From the NCBI GenBank assembly GCA_022661535.1, contig JAKULF010000003.1, forward strand, positions 1,054,001-1,118,000: DNA of 64,000 nucleotides. Direction: 5' to 3'. The stretch's first letter is position 1. The number at the start of each line of letters is the position of its first letter. The stretch comes from Eutypa lata. Lineage: Eukaryota > Ascomycota > Sordariomycetes > Xylariales > Diatrypaceae. Shown piece by piece: positions 34,491-45,052 of this stretch. The translations under genes were made by a program, and so were the position numbers. A model generated the notes under the pieces. That model was given only the letters and a program-made list of their open reading frames with translations, was not told the origin of the DNA and searched no databases.

Positions 34491-35654
34491 GCTGCCTATC
34501 ACTAACATGGTCTGATGAAGGCTGAGGATTGTCTTCCGTGTCATCCTCTGAACCCTGTTGCTATTTACGGCCGTGGTTCAAGAGAGTTGATGACTCTACA
34601 CTCGAGGACGTTGTCACAATAGCAGACCCTGGTCTAGGTGGTGGAGTAGCTCCACCGGAGCCCTATATAAGGGTTGGAGTACCCCCTCAGGTCCTAGGTG
34701 CTTTTCTTTCCTCTTTTCTTCTTTAGAGCTATAGCAGAGCAAATACAAGGGCATATTGGTTGCGACAGACGTGTTGGGGCTGGACTCTCTAGAATGGCTG
34801 AAAGAGTTGCCGAAAATAGAGCATCAAGTACAGGCCTCGAATCTTGTTTTCCATTACCAATCGTGACATACTCGGCATGATGGGGGATGGGAAATATGAG
34901 GGAGGGGAAAGCATTAATCCAAGCTGGAGACAGGCGCACAGGCAGGAAGGCAGGCGATCACGTCGCCGATGTCCCGATGTCCATACGGAACAGAAACACC
35001 CAACCTACGGGTACAGTTATACAATATCGAAGACGGGATACGCATGGACCACCATCGATACTACCAAGACTACCTATTTGGGAACCGGTCTGGATCAGGA
35101 TTTGCTAGAGAACCCGTGTGGGGACCGGCAATCATCCCCACAGGTGACGGCCCTATATTCCCAGGAGAATGTGTAAGTTAACTACGTGTTGCATATTTTC
35201 AACATGGCCCAAAAAGCAACACGGAAAGCAAACAGGAATTTACATGTAGATATGTATGTACATCTACATATTGGAGAGGGCATAAGAGCTGATCATCGAC
35301 GCCCCCCTGGAAGCATACCTGCCTTGCATATATTGTTTCGTAGGTTGTGGCTGTCTATCAAATTCCGTGAATACTTAGGTACAATAATTGGCCACCATCG
35401 CTTGCTATTTGGTACGCTGTTCCAATCAACGTCCCTCTTTCGCAAACAAGTGTGATACTCTTTTCCCTCTGTGCAGTTAGGCAGTTAGGTAAAGTACTTA
35501 ATGCATTAATGCATTACTGTTGTCTCAAGAAGAAGAAATGGTGACCTGTTCAAAGCCACTGCTAATAGCACATTAAAGCAGATACCTCTAGATATGTACG
35601 GATCTACCGTCTGCCCCTCCAGTCACTTCCGACATTCCGGTAAGATCCATTACT
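34491..35654. other. Spacer between two relics, with one unplaced coding-like piece
   Basis: There is no intact gene. A stretch at about 34969-35175 (plus) reads as an open frame containing DGIRMDHHRYYQDYLFGN and PVWGPAIIPTGDGPIFPGE, which looks like conserved protein, but I cannot assign a family. A small overlapping palindrome (acatgtagatatgtatgtacatctacat) lies near 35241-35268. Otherwise nothing is recognised. Confidence 0.4.
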
Positions 35655-36456
35655 CACACAGCCACCTTCCTGAAAGATGGAGAGGTGGTAAAGGTCCCCA
35701 ACAACAAAGTGATGGTCAGCTCCGTTCCGTTAGAGACTTGTACCAGATGCCCGAAGCCCAGACTGTTGTCCGCGGCTCGCTTCGATATGACGGGAATCCT
35801 CAGCTGGTCAAGGCCTTGATCGGTATGAGGAGGCTGGATGTTGAGCCCAAGGACTGGCTGCGTCTTGGTATCACATGGGCCCATGCCCAGCAGAAGGCCA
35901 CTTCAGCGGTGTCTACGTCGGAATCCGACCTAATGACAAAGATTGAGGAACTTTGCAAGTTTAGGTCCCCCCGAAAAAGCGGTAATATGTCCTCTCGGGC
36001 CTGCGCTGGATCGGCTTGTTTTCTAGTGACCCGGCTCCGGTGTAGGAAAATCTTCTAGACACACTACCATCGCATCTCGACAAGGTCTGTAAATTTCAGC
36101 CCGGTGAGAGAAAGACTTGGTCATGCTCCAGCACAAGTTTGTCGTGGAGTGGAAGGACGGGAAGACGGCAAGTAATAACTGTACCCTTCGTAGTATATGT
36201 TAGAAGTTAATGGTGTTAACGCGAGGACAGGATACTATCACGTCTATATTGGAACGGCTAGGCGGCCCTCACGGATATTCGGGCATGTCCAAGTCGGTTG
36301 GCATCACGTGCGGAATTGCCACCCAGATGCTTCTGGACAAACATCCCTCAATTGCTCAGCCCGGGCGTTGTGGCCCCTTACACCAAGGAACTTTGCGATG
36401 CCTTGCGTGAGAAGGTCGAGACCGAAGGCATCAAGCTAACCGAGAAGTACCTCTAA
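35655..36456 (+). pseudogene. Saccharopine reductase (LYS9-type) relic
   Basis: C-terminal remnant of saccharopine dehydrogenase (L-glutamate-forming), the penultimate enzyme of fungal lysine synthesis. Recognisable blocks, in order but in changing frames: ATFLKDGEVVKVPNNKVM (from 35661); MPEAQTVVRGSLRYDGNPQL and DVEPKDWLRLGITWA (35747 on); LRWIGLFSSDPAPV (36001 on), followed by an in-frame TAG; ENLLDTLPSHLDKV; VMLQHKFVVEWKDGK; GGPHGYSGMSKSVGITCGIA; then a C-terminal APYTKELCDALREKVETEG region ending at TAA 36454-36456. At least three frameshifts, one nonsense codon and a missing block of about 25 residues near 35720-35740 break it, and the N-terminal half is absent. A functional copy must exist elsewhere if the fungus makes lysine. 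Confidence 0.8.
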
Positions 36457-37041
36457 ATGAATGGGGTCTGCTTTGCGGATGGGCTGAGGAAGTCTCGCCG
36501 TGAAGAAGGAGCTCATCTTTTGCCGGGTTCGGGTTATGTCTCTCGAGGTTGAAAGCCGTTTAACTCACGTATCATATGAACGTCAACTAAGCCAATGAAA
36601 AGCTGTTGCTTTTTTTTGATTCATGTTTGTAATGGCAAAGTGTTGCGAGTGGTATTTAGTGATACGTGGCCGTTATCCTGCCTAAATCGTTGAGTCGGAT
36701 TTATTTGTGCCGATGTCTTATTACCTCTCAAGTGTCAAGATGCAGTGATACTCAGTGTATGAGAAGAGTTCTCAGAAAGCAATAATTGTGTAATTTTCAG
36801 GAAAGGTCTGAAATGGCTCGATAGCGAGCCCTAAATACATACTACTACGTAGTAATCTATGCGCCTTAGGAGTCCAAGTTGACACCCTGGGACGCCCCCT
36901 ATAATATCCGACAATATCCCTTACTGCCATAATTGGCCGCCACCAGGTGCACACCACCTGCTGACATTACGCGTATATATTATTTCTCCTTTTAGGCTTT
37001 GGTTTCGTAACCGGCCGGAGAGTATTCAACATACATGCTTT
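36457..37041. other. Intergenic
   Basis: The 585 bases between the relic and the 3' end of the F-box gene hold no supported feature. Confidence 0.5.
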
Positions 37042-38553
37042 CTACGCAGGGCCTCTTTCACTTGGCGCGAACGAGTGCGACCGGGAGTCAAGTATTACAA
37101 ACTTGATATTAGTCGGGGAGAACGCATCCTTGAGCGCTGGGTACTGGCTCCTGAAGGCAGCGTCCGCAGGATGCCCCTGCCACAGCCAGTGCTGGGAGCG
37201 GTCGAAGACGAAACTGCGGAGCGCAGGCAAGGCCTCGGGGAACTGGCTGGACGCATAGTTGAGGGCGCGAAACATGGCATCCACCTGGGTGCTAGCGGCA
37301 CCGTCCATGTGCCGTCCCGAGGCACCCCACTGCTCGACGAGCACGAGGGACACTAGCGATGGGGGCAGGCGTTGGGCGAGCCCGACACGTTCCATCTCCG
37401 CGACGTTGCGGAACAGGAGGCGGTCCTCGATGATCAGGTCGGTGAGGCAGGTGAGAGTGTCGTGGAGTGAGGGGACGTGGTCGTTGTCGAGGAATTCGCT
37501 GGGGGTGTAGGGTACGAGGCGCAAGGCGAGCGACTTGAGGCGGTCGGCGACATGGCTCAGGGCGGTGTCCATGGTCCTCATGTCTGAGGGCAGGCAGAAG
37601 ATTTCGAGGCGCCGCAGGTTCGGGCAGAGCTCCGCGTAGCTCTCGATATCGTCCGCCAGGCTGGAGCTGCCGTGGAGGGTTACGTGTTCCAGGGCGAGGC
37701 CGCCCGCGAAGTCGTCTACGTCCAGCGGGCCGATGCTCGTGCGCGCGTAGAGGGTTTGGAGGGTGGGCAGTTCGAGGAAGCCCACGAAGAGGTTCGGGCC
37801 CCGTCGCATGCGCTCCGAAGTCGCGTGGCTCGACGCCGCCGGCTGGACGGCGAGCGTCGTGAGGCACGACAGGACCTCGTTCCCGGGCTCGGCGATTTGA
37901 CGGAGTGACCTTATCACCCTGTCTAAAGACGAGTACCCTTCCGAGTCGGCCAAGTCCGAGGGACACTGGAGTGTGATGCTCTTGAGCTGGGCCGTGAACC
38001 CCAGCAGCACGCCAAACAAGCGCTGAAGCGTGGTCTGAAACCCGGGCGTCTCCTCGTACAAGACCCTCCCGGGGTCGAGGTTCGATAGGTAGAGAGCTGT
38101 CATGTCGGATGGCTCTATATGTCGAGGAAAGGGCACATCGCTCCACGCCCGAGCCGTATCCTTAATAGCCGACTCGTCGAAGAGCGTGACCAGGCACACT
38201 AGATTCACGATGTTTGATCGAAGCCCACCTGGGTCCCTAGGCGACTGGTGGTTGGTGCCTCCTTCTTCGAGGAGGGTGCGGAATAGGAGAACGATGTCCG
38301 TGGCGTGCAGCAACATTACGTTACGGTAGAGGAGTTTCCTAGCCACTAGGTTGTAAACCCGCGAAACAAGACATGCATTTCGCAAAGCCCGTCGAGAGAC
38401 CAGCCAGGGGTTAGAAGGATTCCTGTACGTGTTTGGCCTCTTGATTTCCTTGTTCAATAGCTCTAGTTCGCGGTAAGGGGTTTCTACCCACCCGAGGATC
38501 TGCTCGACCAACTCGACAGGTAGATTCGGTGACGAGTTAGGATTCGTAGACAT
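37042..38553 (-). CDS. F-box-like protein with a leucine-rich body
   Basis: Single-exon gene of 503 residues. The N-terminus (SPNLPVELVEQILGWVE, residues 8-24) followed by RRALRNACLVSRVYNLVARKLLYRN matches a divergent F-box, the Skp1-binding part of SCF ubiquitin ligases. The rest is leucine-rich with irregular LRR-like strands (for example LELPTLQTLYA, ALEHVTLHGSSSL and CPNLRRLEIF), the usual substrate-recognition architecture in large fungal F-box families. There is no catalytic motif and the target cannot be predicted. Three other frames over this GC-rich exon are also open but carry no motif and are treated as shadows. Confidence 0.78.
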   Translation of the reverse strand: MSTNPNSSPNLPVELVEQILGWVETPYRELELLNKEIKRPNTYRNPSNPWLVSRRALRNACLVSRVYNLVARKLLYRNVMLLHATDIVLLFRTLLEEGGTNHQSPRDPGGLRSNIVNLVCLVTLFDESAIKDTARAWSDVPFPRHIEPSDMTALYLSNLDPGRVLYEETPGFQTTLQRLFGVLLGFTAQLKSITLQCPSDLADSEGYSSLDRVIRSLRQIAEPGNEVLSCLTTLAVQPAASSHATSERMRRGPNLFVGFLELPTLQTLYARTSIGPLDVDDFAGGLALEHVTLHGSSSLADDIESYAELCPNLRRLEIFCLPSDMRTMDTALSHVADRLKSLALRLVPYTPSEFLDNDHVPSLHDTLTCLTDLIIEDRLLFRNVAEMERVGLAQRLPPSLVSLVLVEQWGASGRHMDGAASTQVDAMFRALNYASSQFPEALPALRSFVFDRSQHWLWQGHPADAAFRSQYPALKDAFSPTNIKFVILDSRSHSFAPSERGPA

Positions 38554-41500
38554 GGCCGTTTATCATGAATGGCGGCGTCGATACCCAGCAGAGCACATTC
38601 TTTTGTCTTTTTCCTTTCTTTTTTCTTTTGAAATCAAAGAACGTGATGCGAGTAAGCTGACAGTCTATAATACAGCCGCTTCGAACAGCTCTCCCAAGAA
38701 GGAGAACTGCCAGCAGAAATCGAGGGCATGATGGGTGGTGGTTTATTAATATAGTTGCTGCGACAAACTTTCGAAGGTCGAGTTCAGACGGGCCTAGTCG
38801 AGGCTTGTGACGCCATGTTCGGTAAGCATGTTGGTCATTTTTAATCTGATGACAGGAGCGAATTGGATTTTGGAGTACAGTGATGTTGGTGCTACCGAGT
38901 ACCAACAACTCCTAGACCACACGGCCAACAGGGGGGGCCATTCGAGCCACCTGTGGCTTGACGGAATTCTGACGCGCATTTGTGGTATTACAATACCTAC
39001 TCCCTAACTACTAGGAACGGAGTATTATCTAAGTATTATGTATGGTCAGCTCGTCTCGGTAGTCTTCTCGGTTCAATACAATTTTGGGACCAACGAGCCA
39101 GTAGGATTCCTCCGTTCAACACAGCCTCTCTCAAGCGCCAATTAGATTAATGGGGTCGCTTAGTAGCATCGGCCATAGTATAGTTAGTCTCTTCTTCCAA
39201 CAGGCAGTTATATAGTCTAATAATACTACGTATAACATGCATTTTTAGAGCCTAGAGTCTAAAGCTCAGCTCGGCCTACTAAGATGGGAATGTCGCGTAG
39301 CGATGAATCACCATTGATGTAGTGTAACATATTTAAATGTTCGTGTTGTGGTGTTGTATCAATTTTGTCACCCCCCTTTTCATCCTTAGGGTAGAATTCT
39401 TGGCCAAACGATGAATCCTGCGCAACCAACCCATAAAACGGGTGCGGGTTATGAAAGAGACGTCTATTTAAAGGTGAACCCTCCTTTTTAGAGTGCAGAC
39501 AGGCCAAATGTTTCGCAGTGGCCCCCAAGGTATACTTATGCATTATCTATCATAGCCCCCTAAAGGGAGTAGCTAGTCTTTCTCACCATGGCCTTTTCCT
39601 ACTAGGCCATTAGTTAGACACGTTGCAACAAGGACTAGTTTTTCTATCACCGTGGTTTCAGGGTTTATAGTTACGCAAGACACTTTCTTGCCCCCGAGGT
39701 ACTGATTATATGCGGCCGATCGAACCCTCCTCTGAAGGCGAGGGGCTATTCTCCACTAGGCACTTGCTATAATTGACTGGCATATCCGTGAGAATGAACG
39801 TGCCCCAGTTGACTTGCAGAGGCGGTTTTAGTACCTCTCGGTACCGCTGGACATGTTGAGTGACAGCACCAAGCCTTGAGGATTTATAAGCATTTCCATG
39901 CTGGAGATGGTGACTGAGTTACCGATGGTGTAACATAAAATAGTTAGCTAAGTACTAGGTGTTGTACTTGTTGTACTTCAAGGGATCGCAATATCGACCA
40001 GAATATGAGTGGAAATGGGCCAAGCAATAAAATGCACCTAACTCAGTGGGATCCTGATAGTTTGTAAATCTATAGAATATGATTATAATGAGTTGTTGAA
40101 ATAGCTGTGTACGCTTTAAGGAAGGGTAGGGTTGGTCTTGTCTTGTCTCAAAGTCGTCCCATGTAACACCGTATTCTCTCCGCAAATGGCCGCTATAGGG
40201 TGCAGCCACTTTGGTATCAATTTAGGGTCCGGGAGAGGTCGCATATGCGTATACGGTGACAGTAACCTGTTCCGTCCAATAAGGAAAGTTCTTAGAAAGA
40301 CCCAACCAACTTTCTCACTATGAAGTCAACTAGGGCGTTGTGGGTTAATATGTAGACCGGATTATCTAACCCACTCACAACTGCCCTACTGATCTTGCAA
40401 AACATTTCGTGATGGGTAGACTCAAGAACATCAACATCAGACTATATATTTCTAAGCGTGGCTTGTGGTTGAGGCTCTGCTCCAGCTTGTCTGGAGTGGC
40501 TTGTCATGTATTGTATCTAGTTTTGTATGGCATTTGACTGTTTAATTATCGGCTAAAATATCAGACGCCTTATATGCCATGAATGATGGACCACACTGCT
40601 GGGTAGCATAATACCAATTCTCACCGTTGCCTTTAGTTGTAATTTAGGTCAATCTAAGCCTCGGTGTATTTACAGGGGCGTAAAGTAGACACTATTCGAT
40701 TTGGGAAAATTGCGATACATGACTTCATATTTATGGTGCAATGAGATCTATTAATTTCTGGTTAGGTATTAATGATATCACTGGTTATTGTAGCTGGCTC
40801 ATAGCCTTTTGCAGGAGCTCTGAAAAGGGAAAATGATGTCGTTGTAGTGACAGGTATGGAAAGACAACACCCTAGTGATTATGTAGTAACACAGAAGCTC
40901 TAGATCAGACGAACTACTGGCTACCTTAGGTACCTAGGTACCTTAGGTGACATTTAGCCACCCAAGGCTGCAATACTCGTTCAAATATGGCGGAAGAGTA
41001 GTGTGGCTAGAGGCGTTCTAATGGAATTGTCTTTTGTGCAGGTGGTGGTACCTAGGTACTTACGGCAGTAATGTCAGGCATATATATGGCAATAAAAAAC
41101 ATTATTGTCAAGTGGCACCCGAAAACCTACTAAGCTCGTCCTTAGCCGTGGTAAATTCAATCCGAGAAGTGGTTCCGATGAGGCGGGCCGGATGTCACTT
41201 TTTGAAGGTCACCCATTCAATTCTGCACCTTCTTTTTTTTCTTTTTTCTTTCTTTTTTGCTCCGTTCCTTTCTCTCTCCCCTTCTTGTTCCTGAATTATC
41301 CTAACCACAATATTTTCATTTTAATAATTAGAAATGTCAGATCCTGCAATGCAATATTAATCCGTGTATTGATCTACCTCTTTATGATGTCTATCTACTC
41401 TGATGGTTTTGGTCTGCAAGAATCTATCTAAGTTGCAAATAGCTGTACAGAGCTCATTTGCCTATAATACGCAGGTAACCCTCGAGTCTTAAGGCACCTA

Positions 41501-41638
41501 TCTATCTAATCCCCAAAGTGTCCCCATAGCCTGGTAGCAACTATCACTTAGGCCACTATATTATTTACTATACTACCTGTTGACAAGCACTCAAAGTTGC
41601 AATGCTTCAGCAAATTGGCAACAAAAAAAAAGGGAAAG
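38554..41638. other. Gene-poor AT-rich region
   Basis: Roughly 3 kb with no confident gene. It contains a 16-base perfect palindrome AGGTACCTAGGTACCT at 40928-40943, a T/C-rich stretch near 41228-41287 and short random frames. No transposon ends or RNA genes are seen until the tRNA-like element. Confidence 0.45.
40928..40943. repeat. 16-bp perfect palindrome of the TAGGTACC type
   Basis: AGGTACCTAGGTACCT is its own reverse complement and extends imperfectly on both sides. It is the longest clean example of the TAGGTA/TACCTA word family scattered through intergenic DNA in this window. Confidence 0.8.
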
Positions 41639-41645
41639 AAAAAAA
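41639..41645 (-). terminator. Candidate Pol III terminator (T7)
   Basis: On the minus strand a T7 run starts five bases after the last base of the tRNA-like element, and a T9 run follows at 41631-41623. Oligo-T just downstream is the standard RNA polymerase III stop signal. Confidence 0.5.
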
Positions 41646-41650
41646 GATAT

Positions 41651-41827
41651 TGCCTGGTCCAGGAATCGAACCTGGGTCTTCTTCTGCCGTTCTGTGGAGG
41701 TGGAATATTCGCACAGGGTGTGAAGATTCACCCGGATGTTTTGTGGTGTTCATTGGAACAACCGCAGGGCATCGAACCCGAAGTCTTCAGTTGTTCTTTT
41801 GACGTGTTACCACTACACTAACCTGGC
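41651..41827 (-). ncRNA. tRNA-derived composite element, possibly Pol III transcribed
   Basis: On the minus strand the 5' end reads GCCAGGTTAGTGTAGTGGTA and ACAC, a tRNA acceptor strand plus D-arm with a good A box (TAGTGTAGTGG, 41820-41810). The 3' end is a perfect tRNA T-arm (CCAGG-TTCGATT-CCTGG, with B box GGTTCGATTCC at 41672-41662) followed by ACCAGGC and A. The two ends pair as an acceptor stem with one A-A mismatch in seven. Between them lie about 120 bases that cannot form an anticodon arm, and these include a second, slightly degenerate T-arm/B box (GGTTCGATGCC, 41778-41768) at ordinary tRNA spacing from the A box. So it is a tRNA gene interrupted by an insertion, two fused tRNA relics, or a SINE-like head. 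No anticodon can be assigned. Confidence 0.55.
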
Positions 41828-43490
41828 TTTTAATTGTTGGGAAATTTTTGTCTTGTTATGACTTATATGGTTGATTAACTTGGTGACGCATTGGCTACCG
41901 TGTACATACATACTTCATACGTATATGTATGATTTGATTTGCTTAGTGACCGGGCGGGAGGCGTAGTGGGTTTGAAATTAATACCGCTTAGTACATCTTC
42001 TATGAATGGACAACCAGATTATGCCAGACAATTGTAAATACAGACTTGACTAATATATTTTAATCGTTCACAACAGATACCGTCGTTCTGGACATAACAT
42101 CTGCAGCATAGATGTATACATTTTGGCATTGCAATGACTGTATTGTAGATGGTCCATCATTTACAACCATCTTATTATTTGGTTTTATTTATTTAGGACC
42201 TACCTGCTACATCTGACAAAGATGGCATTCACCGATTTAATAACCTTTTTTCTCCCTGGGCCAAAAGAGGCAGACCAACACAGCTTTACTTAGCCATACG
42301 AAACAAATTGATGCTCCTTTCATTGGGTAGATATAAGGGCAATTCTGGGGCTTAGGGCGGCCGAATATATTGCTAGGAATCTACATAGTAGGCAAGGAAT
42401 CTCTAGTTATCTACGTTGGTTGTTATTCCATTTAAAATACGTAAATAGCAACTATCATGTCCCTCGGGTCTGAGGGGGTAAATATTTGCAGAAATGGCAA
42501 GAATGTAACAGCTGAGTCCATCCACATAATAGCCATATGGCTTATACAAATCCGATCTGCTCAACGGTCCTCACTTTTACCACGCCACAGCTTTTTCTTT
42601 CATGGTTAACAGTTGTTGCGAAAGTAAACAACACATTTAAATATTTGGTTTCGAGCGACTTATTCTTATTCTATAATAAACACTATAAATACCATAAACC
42701 TATGAGTATTCCAATATATTAATTACGGACATGTACATCAGAGATCATAACAAATATTTTGATAACCCCTTTCAAGGCTACTCTCGGGGGTTTTCGATCC
42801 CTAGAACTACAATAATATGAGGTTACCAGACAACCAAGATGTATAACTGAATGTCCATTCATATGATAAAAACACAATACAAAGCGAACATTCGAAGTTT
42901 AATATTGAAGACATCAAAAAGAACACCAGAAGGGTTTAAACAATGATCTGTACTTGAGGGTTGCTTCAATGAAGTAGTGGGTATCCTCTTATTTATAGTT
43001 ACCTAGAGGAAGATATTAGGCGATTTCTTCACAAGCGGAAACCATTGCTACATGCCCCTATTTGTGAGAGTTGGCAGTACTAAACGCTTCCAAGCATGCG
43101 TAGTTTGAGGTCTAGTGCGGGTCATCTGTAAGATTGCATCCAATGGTTAAAACCATTCACCAGGAAGACGTTGCTTAAAGTATTTTCTCTGTGATATGAA
43201 GGTGAAGTGCGAAATCACAACCAAACCATTTAGGCGGACCTTTCACTCTTAACTCCCTATAACCTTTGAACTATTGGGATAGTATTGGTAGCTAACCACT
43301 GTACTGACAGCTTCGTAAGTCACCCTTCCTTGTCATTCCGATACCATATCCACCGTCTGTGCCGGCGTTAACAAGCACTCGGAGTAGGGAATAATAACAA
43401 GCATCCTATTGGAATCTCGAGCAGACGCCTGCTATCGCAGTAGCAGAGATAGCCCGCGATCTCTCGCATCATCACAGCAGGGAGCACGTA
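41828..43490. other. Gene-poor AT-rich region
   Basis: About 1.7 kb, very AT-rich, with no open frame carrying recognisable motifs. Confidence 0.5.
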
Positions 43491-44138
43491 GTGTGGCAGG
43501 CATGGCTTAGCATATGCGGACTGTACTCCAACAGAATCGCTCCGTCCGTGAACGCCCCGAGATATAGCATCGATCGGAGAGCGTATCGGGGTCTTCTCCA
43601 CCCTCACGAGGATAGTCATCAAGCCGGCATTGCCGTGGTGTGCCTTTTCAACCTCGTGGTTAGACCTGGGCTTCCACCGTTGTTCTCTGAGCGCGCTTGT
43701 CTTCGGATCGAATGTAACTCGCACGATAGGGGCACTATAGACGACTGGAAGGACCTGATGGAGGAAAGTACGGAAAGCCTGGCGTTCGTTCACGGGACTC
43801 GCATGATTTATCTCATTCTGGCAATCGGACTGAAATGTATAATGTTTCGCTGGGATCCAACCTCGACCCTAAGTAGCCAACCGCTTAAATTTCCAGCACA
43901 TGGAGAGGGCGATTGCTCCCTTGTTGACCTACGTATACGTCCCTTGGACCAGGATAGGTATATAGAAGCAGGACAAGATGGACGGCTTACTATCGAGCCT
44001 AGGCACGCACATTCGCTGGACTATTGGTCTCTGGATCCCAGCACTAACATGCCTATGAATTGGGACTCTATGAAACTCTTGGAGCAGGATTTTGCGACAA
44101 TTCGGGGAACCGAGTTCTTCGAGCAAACCCCCACCTAA
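43491..44138 (+). CDS. Uncharacterised fungal protein
   Basis: Single open frame of 215 residues with no named domain. The second half (RMIYLILAIGLKCIMFRWDP, then ARH-type HAHSLDYWSLDPSTNMPMNW and a C-terminal LLEQDFATIRGTEFF) resembles a family of small uncharacterised proteins in filamentous ascomycetes in which a YW.LD motif recurs; this is from memory and not checked. The first 90 residues have no such support and the real start may lie further in. An antisense frame (43793-43368) overlaps the 5' part and is judged less likely because it has no motif. No function is proposed. Confidence 0.5.
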   Translation: MWQAWLSICGLYSNRIAPSVNAPRYSIDRRAYRGLLHPHEDSHQAGIAVVCLFNLVVRPGLPPLFSERACLRIECNSHDRGTIDDWKDLMEESTESLAFVHGTRMIYLILAIGLKCIMFRWDPTSTLSSQPLKFPAHGEGDCSLVDLRIRPLDQDRYIEAGQDGRLTIEPRHAHSLDYWSLDPSTNMPMNWDSMKLLEQDFATIRGTEFFEQTPT

Positions 44139-44402
44139 TACGTCCAGGATTAGGAAGAGATTTTCGTCGATCATGATACTTATCGCTCATATAGCAGGAT
44201 GTGGCTCTACGAGGATATGACCATAGTACTTCAAAAGAAGCATTTTCGACAGACGGTAGATTCTGACCTGTAAGATACATAGCTATTATGTCATCTCTGC
44301 TAGCCCTAAACACGACCAATATCCCACCTCACCGTTCCGCTTAGTCAAGGACACCACATCAAGCACAGCCACTGCGACGCAACACACCCATCGACTCCCC
44401 AC

Positions 44403-45052
44403 TCAAGCACCGCCCGCAGCGACCAGGCGCCCGACGACAAGGTACTTGCTCTCGAAGCGCTCCTCCCAGCCACGGAGGCTATCCATTGCCTCCTCGTCGA
44501 GGCCCTCGAGGGTATCGAGGGGGCCGTCGAGGTCCTTGGTGAGGACGTCCTCGTCGAAGCTGTGGAGCGAGAGGCCGCGGCTGGCGTCGCGGCCGGCGAA
44601 GTTCTCGTAAGGGCCGCCGGGGCCGTAGAAGTTGCGGCCGCTCGTGACGTCGAACACGCGGCCCCGCACCGCCAGGTACACGGGCATGCCGTCGGTCCCG
44701 TTGTAGGGGAGCAGGGCGCGCGGCGTGAAGGTCCGGAAGACGACGGCGGGCGGCTCGCGCGGGAGTGTCGCCGGCGCCGACGGCTTCGCGTACAGGAGGT
44801 AGCTCGTGTAGAGCGTGATGGCGACGAGGATTAGGTTGAGTGGTGTTGCGAGACCCGTGCTGTGTGAGTGAGGTGAGATGTTAGCTTAACTACTTAGGTA
44901 CCTAGCTTGAGGCGGGAAGTCTAATAAAGTGGGTTGAGGTATGGTAAGAGGGAGGGAGTGGGAGAGGGAGAGAGACTGGGCGTGGACGTGACGTACAATT
45001 CAGTCGGGGCCTTCGCGGCTAGTTGGTTCATGCGTTGCTCTACGTACTCCAT
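44403..45052 (-). CDS. dap1: Cytochrome b5-like haem-binding protein (Dap1/MAPR family)
   Basis: Membrane-associated progesterone-receptor-type protein of about 170 residues. In yeast the homologue Dap1 binds haem and supports the sterol 14-demethylase Erg11/Cyp51. Exons are 45052-44997 and 44859-44403. The donor GTACGT and acceptor CACAG join KAPTEF to TGLATPLNLILVAITLYTSY, which forms the N-terminal membrane anchor. The b5-like core follows: RTFTPRALLPYNG, YLAVRGRVFDVTSGRNFYGPGGPYENFAGRDASRGL and HSFDEDVL; the Tyr-rich YGPGGPY segment is the MAPR haem-site signature. The tail ends with a KYLVVGRL strand. It is likely an ER membrane protein acting in sterol and P450 metabolism. The start is the only ATG in frame before the anchor. 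Confidence 0.88.

Noticed and set aside
37292..38146. A 284-codon minus-strand frame within the F-box gene
   Set aside because: It is an Arg/Pro-rich shadow; the 503-codon frame has the F-box and leucine-rich pattern.
42775..42810. A possible tRNA T-arm (GGGGTTTTCGATCCCT)
   Set aside because: Loop and stem do not fit a tRNA and there is no D-arm or acceptor partner.
43368..43793. A 141-codon minus-strand frame
   Set aside because: Overlaps the better plus-strand frame and has no recognisable domain.
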